Below are positions 7,378 to 9,564 of a stretch of 9,564 nucleotides of DNA, piece by piece. A program made the position numbers and the translations under genes. The notes beneath the pieces were generated by a model. It was not told where the DNA came from and searched no databases. It saw only the letters and a program-made list of their open reading frames with translations. Numbering within the stretch: the first letter of the stretch is position 1; each line of letters starts with the position of its first letter. The stretch is from Planctomycetaceae bacterium (GTDB lineage: Bacteria > Planctomycetota > Planctomycetia > Pirellulales > Thermoguttaceae). The stretch is taken from positions 1 through 9,564 of the forward strand of contig WRMR01000162.1 in NCBI GenBank assembly GCA_009776995.1. The letters are read 5' to 3'.

Positions 7378-7580
7378 GAACGTTTCCCATCTGCTATACT
7401 CATTGGCGTATCATCGAACGCAGTTACCGTTTGAATTACGGCAATGGTACGGTGAATGACGAACGCGAACTGGTGAGCTTGCCCAGCCAGTTTCGCACCA
7501 CTTATTCCTACAACGGATACATGGAATTGCAAATCGGCTGTGAAGACGAAAACGGCAATATCGAATGGCCATCACTTTGA
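7356..7580 (+). CDS. Small unrecognised ORF directly upstream of the integrase
   Basis: An open frame follows a stop at 7353-7355 and ends with TGA at 7578-7580, 11 bp before the integrase ATG; its stop touches the integrase ribosome site. The maximal product is 74 aa, using TTG at 7356. That start lies in the palindrome and the first dozen residues are proline-rich, so translation may really begin downstream, for example at TTG 7431 or GTG 7452, or the frame may be a 5' truncated remnant. The C-terminal 45 residues look protein-like (FRTTYSYNGYMELQIG, then CEDENGNIEWPSL). No family is recognised. If real it is probably co-transcribed with the integrase. Confidence 0.38.
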   Translation: MPPKLPPRTFPICYTHWRIIERSYRLNYGNGTVNDERELVSLPSQFRTTYSYNGYMELQIGCEDENGNIEWPSL

Positions 7581-7584
7581 GGAA
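7579..7584 (+). promoter_or_regulatory. Ribosome binding site of the integrase
   Basis: GAGGAA with a 7-nt spacer to the ATG at 7592. It is the strongest Shine-Dalgarno in this part of the window. It supports the long N-terminus of the integrase rather than an internal start nearer the typical integrase domains. Confidence 0.65.
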
Positions 7585-7591
7585 CGAATAG

Positions 7592-8968
7592 ATGATTTTT
7601 GACAACACACAATCCCACATGCCGTTTTTGATGGTTGACGGCGAAGGCAACCGCATTTTGCTTTTCTGCCTTGCGGATGACAGCAATGTCTGGAAACTGC
7701 ATGTCTCCGTCAACGACGGCGAACCGCAACGAATTGAGACCGGCCTGTCACCTGATATGGTGGAATGCTCACCGACGGCATGGCAGGATGAAACCGGCTG
7801 GCATGGCCGTTACCGCGATGCAAAGGGCATCGACCGCCGCTTGGCTCTTTCAACCGACAAGACAACAGCCCAAATGAAGCTCAACGAACTTGTACTACAA
7901 GTCGAACGCGAGAAATTGGGCTTGGCCGATGGCACTGAAATCGAAATGAAAAAGCCGATTCAGGTGCATCTCGACGCATACCACCAACATCTGCTTGCCA
8001 AGAACGACACACCACGCCATATCAAAGAAACATTGGCACGTATCAAACGTGTTTTGGACGACCGGCAAATCAAAACGGCAATGCAGCTCAAGACCGTTGA
8101 GATCGAAGCGTTCATCAATGACATTCGAACCGACTATAACACCTCGCTCGAAACCTGCAATCACTACATGCGATCAATGAAGAGTTTTGCCCGGTGGATG
8201 TTGCTCAACGAGCGTCTGTATCGTAACCCGCTTGAAAGCCTGACGATTCTCAATACCCGCACCGACCGTCGCCACGACCGGCGGCCTCTTGCAATGGATG
8301 AGTTCACTCGCATGTACGAGGCCGCCAAGACCGGCCCACCCGTCGAAGGCATCAGTGGCCATGACCGTGCCATGCTGTATCTCTTGGCGGCATGGACGGG
8401 TTACCGGAAGGGAGAGTTGGGCAGCCTGACCTTGCGACATTTCGTTGGCCTTGATACCGAGACGCCCATGATCATTGTCCGTGCCGGTTACTCGAAACGC
8501 CGACGCGACGACAGTATGGTCTTGCATTTGGACATCGCCGACCATTTCAAAAAATGGCTTGAGATTCGTCGGCCTGCCAGTGACGACGAGATTTTGTTTC
8601 CCATCTCCGAAACGTCTTGTGGCGTTGAACGCAAGACCTCGGATATGATGGCCTTCGACCTCATGGCGGCACGACAAATTTGGATCGCCGAAACCGACGA
8701 CGAGGCCGAACAGAAAAAACGCCACGTCAGCGACTTTTTGAAGTACCAGGACACCGACGGCAAATTCGCCGACTTCCACGCCCTCCGCCACACGTTCATT
8801 ACCAACTTGAGTTACGCCAACGTCGCACCCAAAACCGCCCAAATGCTGGCAAGGCACTCCGACATCAAGTTGACCATGCAAATCTACACCCACATCAACG
8901 CCCAGGAACAAGCCGACGCCATAAAATCCCTGCCGGGATTGACGCCCAAGAAAGACGAAAAGGCGTAA
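7592..8968 (+). CDS. Tyrosine-type site-specific recombinase (integrase)
   Basis: A 458-aa phage-integrase family protein that should cut and rejoin DNA through a covalent 3'-phosphotyrosine, integrating or excising the element. The catalytic domain (about 231-445) keeps R272 (TGYRKGELGSL), the likely beta-hairpin lysine K302 (YSKRRR), H396-x2-R399-H (FHALRHTFI), H422 (LARHSDI) and nucleophile Y432 (MQIYTHI), so it appears active. A helical core-binding domain covers about 122-211. An arm-binding-like strand region starts near WHGRYRDAKG (70-79). The first 65-70 residues (hydrophobic strands such as ILLFCL, then GLSPDMVECSPTAW) do not look like an integrase and make the protein longer than most relatives. 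The Shine-Dalgarno at 7579-7584 supports this long start. The tRNA fragment upstream gives a likely target, tRNA-Lys. It is probably transcribed with the small ORF before it. Confidence 0.94.
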   Translation: MIFDNTQSHMPFLMVDGEGNRILLFCLADDSNVWKLHVSVNDGEPQRIETGLSPDMVECSPTAWQDETGWHGRYRDAKGIDRRLALSTDKTTAQMKLNELVLQVEREKLGLADGTEIEMKKPIQVHLDAYHQHLLAKNDTPRHIKETLARIKRVLDDRQIKTAMQLKTVEIEAFINDIRTDYNTSLETCNHYMRSMKSFARWMLLNERLYRNPLESLTILNTRTDRRHDRRPLAMDEFTRMYEAAKTGPPVEGISGHDRAMLYLLAAWTGYRKGELGSLTLRHFVGLDTETPMIIVRAGYSKRRRDDSMVLHLDIADHFKKWLEIRRPASDDEILFPISETSCGVERKTSDMMAFDLMAARQIWIAETDDEAEQKKRHVSDFLKYQDTDGKFADFHALRHTFITNLSYANVAPKTAQMLARHSDIKLTMQIYTHINAQEQADAIKSLPGLTPKKDEKA

Positions 8969-8992
8969 TTGGGTTGCCGTCCGAACAACGAA

Positions 8993-9026
8993 AACCGCTC
9001 TGGCAACGCATGTTGGCAGGGCGGTT
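8993..9026. terminator. 15-bp hairpin after the integrase gene
   Basis: Left arm 8993-9007 (AACCGCTCTGGCAAC) pairs with 9012-9026 (GTTGGCAGGGCGGTT) around loop GCAT, with one G-G mismatch and one G-U pair. It lies 24 bp after the integrase stop and is a reasonable end for the transcript, although no T run follows. GGCGGTT is repeated directly after the stem (9020-9026, 9027-9033). The right arm resembles that of the hairpin at 7272-7311. Confidence 0.45.
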
Positions 9027-9141
9027 GGCGGTTCTTGACAGTTATGCTCTACGTCAAGGTCTGACTGAACAAAAAAATATGTTTTTAAGTCCACCATAGG
9101 CTTTGAGTTTCAGAGGCTTCAGGCAGGGCGATCACACCACG

Positions 9142-9208
9142 ATTGCCGATTGTTTTTCACCACGAAGCACGAAGATGTACGAAGTTTTCAATCGGGCTCT
9201 TCGGCAAT
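9142..9208. repeat. CACGAAG direct repeats inside an imperfect inverted repeat
   Basis: CACGAAG occurs at 9161-9167 and 9168-9174, with a variant TACGAAG at 9178-9184. They sit in the loop of a stem formed by ATTG-CCGATTG (9142-9152) with CAATCGG (9189-9195) and CAAT (9205-9208), leaving 9196-9204 bulged. ATTGCCG can alternatively pair with CGGCAAT (9202-9208). Repeats with a CCACGAAG core are scattered between genes in many environmental bacterial genomes, so this is probably a copy of an interspersed repeat. Confidence 0.5.
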
Positions 9209-9239
9209 TGTTTCTTATACGAATGGAAAAAAAAAACAC

Positions 9240-9268
9240 TTGCATCACGGCAGAAAATAGATTACTAT
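9240..9268 (+). promoter_or_regulatory. Possible sigma70-type promoter of the TIR gene
   Basis: TTGCAT (9240-9245) and TACTAT (9263-9268) are separated by 17 bp and stand downstream of an A-tract that could act as an UP-like element. The match to consensus is only moderate (3/6 and 4/6). It would give a leader of roughly 55-60 nt. Confidence 0.25.
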
Positions 9269-9319
9269 TGAACAGGTAAGGTATTAGTGACTTGTCATCA
9301 TTTAATCTTGAGATCGCTC

Positions 9320-9324
9320 AGGAG
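9320..9324 (+). promoter_or_regulatory. Ribosome binding site that decides the TIR gene start
   Basis: AGGAG lies 8 nt before the ATG at 9333 but only 2 nt before the in-frame ATG at 9327. The spacing favours 9333 as the start. Confidence 0.6.
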
Positions 9325-9332
9325 AAATGGCT

Positions 9333-9564
9333 ATGGAAAAAAGAGACTTTTTTATCAGCTACAATAAAGCGGACAAGGCGTGGGTGAAGTGGATCGCAGG
9401 CGTCTTGGAAGAAAACGGCTATTCCACCTACCTTCAAGCGTGGGATATTCGACCTGGCGATGATTTTATCGCCAAAATGAACGAGTTTCTGGAAAACTCA
9501 ATGGGATATATCTCCGTTTTTTCACAAGACTTCAAAGATTCGCCCTACTGTCAACTTGAGTTAT
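9333..9564 (+). CDS. N-terminal part of a TIR-domain protein, cut by the window edge
   Basis: The first 77 residues of a TIR domain, starting at the very N-terminus. Typical landmarks are DFFISYNKAD (5-14, strand A), WIAGVLEENGYSTYLQAWD (helix A and strand B, 20-38), BB-loop DIRPGDDF (38-45), GYISVFSQ (58-65) and SPYCQLE (70-76). The last fits the SxWCxxE motif that carries the catalytic glutamate of NAD-cleaving TIR domains, here E76, with Tyr in place of Trp. Bacterial proteins with this form of N-terminal TIR often continue into a nucleotide-binding or tetratricopeptide region and act in antiphage defence by NAD depletion; that is family knowledge, since the rest of the protein is not visible. 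It stands alone behind its own likely promoter, downstream of the integrase, as expected for cargo. A non-enzymatic adaptor TIR remains possible. Confidence 0.88.
   Translation, partial: MEKRDFFISYNKADKAWVKWIAGVLEENGYSTYLQAWDIRPGDDFIAKMNEFLENSMGYISVFSQDFKDSPYCQLEL

Larger units (their letters stand above)
9027..9332. other. Intergenic region between integrase and TIR gene
   Basis: About 300 bp with no convincing ORF. It holds the CACGAAG repeat hairpin (9142-9208), an A-tract (9226-9236), and the likely promoter and leader of the TIR gene. Confidence 0.5.

Noticed and set aside
7161..7532. Minus-strand frame of 123 codons upstream of the integrase
   Set aside because: It crosses the terminator-like hairpin and the 48-bp palindrome and overlaps the more protein-like + strand ORF; no ribosome site is visible.
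9062..9092. AT-rich stem GACT...AAAAA / TTTTT...AGTC as a terminator
   Set aside because: The arms are unequal and mostly A-T pairs; the hairpin at 8993-9026 is much stronger.
8174..9097. Long antisense reading frame (307 codons) opposite the integrase
   Set aside because: It lies almost wholly opposite a clear integrase gene with intact catalytic residues, and its product is a valine- and glycine-rich shadow with no recognisable motif.
1..9564. CRISPR array or insertion-sequence transposase
   Set aside because: No regularly spaced repeats with unique spacers were seen, and no DDE or HUH transposase motifs appear in any frame that looks coding.

Overview
The window is about 9.6 kb of bacterial DNA in which every well-supported gene lies on the + strand. 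It divides into a DNA-repair or nuclease operon on the left, a gene-poor stretch of about 1.1 kb full of palindromes and a broken tRNA in the middle, and an integrase followed by the start of a TIR-domain gene on the right. No single gene fixes the host. Intermediate base composition, Shine-Dalgarno use that varies from gene to gene, and the general look of the AddAB-like pair and the integrase suggest a Planctomycetota-type bacterium, but this is a tentative inference from family resemblance only.

Left part (1-6476): the 3' end of an unrecognised gene overlaps by 4 bp (ATGA) an AddA/RecB-type helicase-nuclease (1125 aa). An AddB/RexB-type PD-(D/E)XK nuclease (953 aa) follows after a 20-bp gap. 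Both large proteins keep the residues expected for activity: all SF1 helicase motifs and a complete nuclease in AddA, and a complete nuclease in AddB. Together they should form a helicase-nuclease that resects double-strand DNA ends for RecA-dependent repair and degrades foreign linear DNA. AddB lacks the C-terminal cysteine trio of the Fe-S staple known from Bacillus AddB.

Middle (6477-7591): an inverted repeat follows addB. Next comes the 3' part of a tRNA-Lys(CUU)-like gene (anticodon loop, variable loop, T-arm, acceptor 3' strand) with no matching 5' half. This is the usual scar of tyrosine-integrase insertion. Within 130 bp after it are a perfect 16-bp hairpin, a smaller inverted repeat, two direct repeats one helical turn apart and a 14-bp palindrome, which looks like an attachment or integrase-binding region. 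Further on are a terminator-like hairpin, a 48-bp nested palindrome, and one or two doubtful small ORFs.

Right part (7592-9564): a complete 458-aa tyrosine recombinase with an unusual N-terminal extension is followed by a 364-bp spacer with a hairpin and CACGAAG repeats. The 5' end of a TIR-domain gene then runs off the window; such genes are usual defence cargo. The simplest reading is a tRNA-Lys-integrated island, with the integrase near one attachment site and TIR-type cargo beyond it. The orientation of the tRNA scar suggests the AddAB side could belong to a second, neighbouring insertion. The other ends are outside the window, so island limits are not proven.
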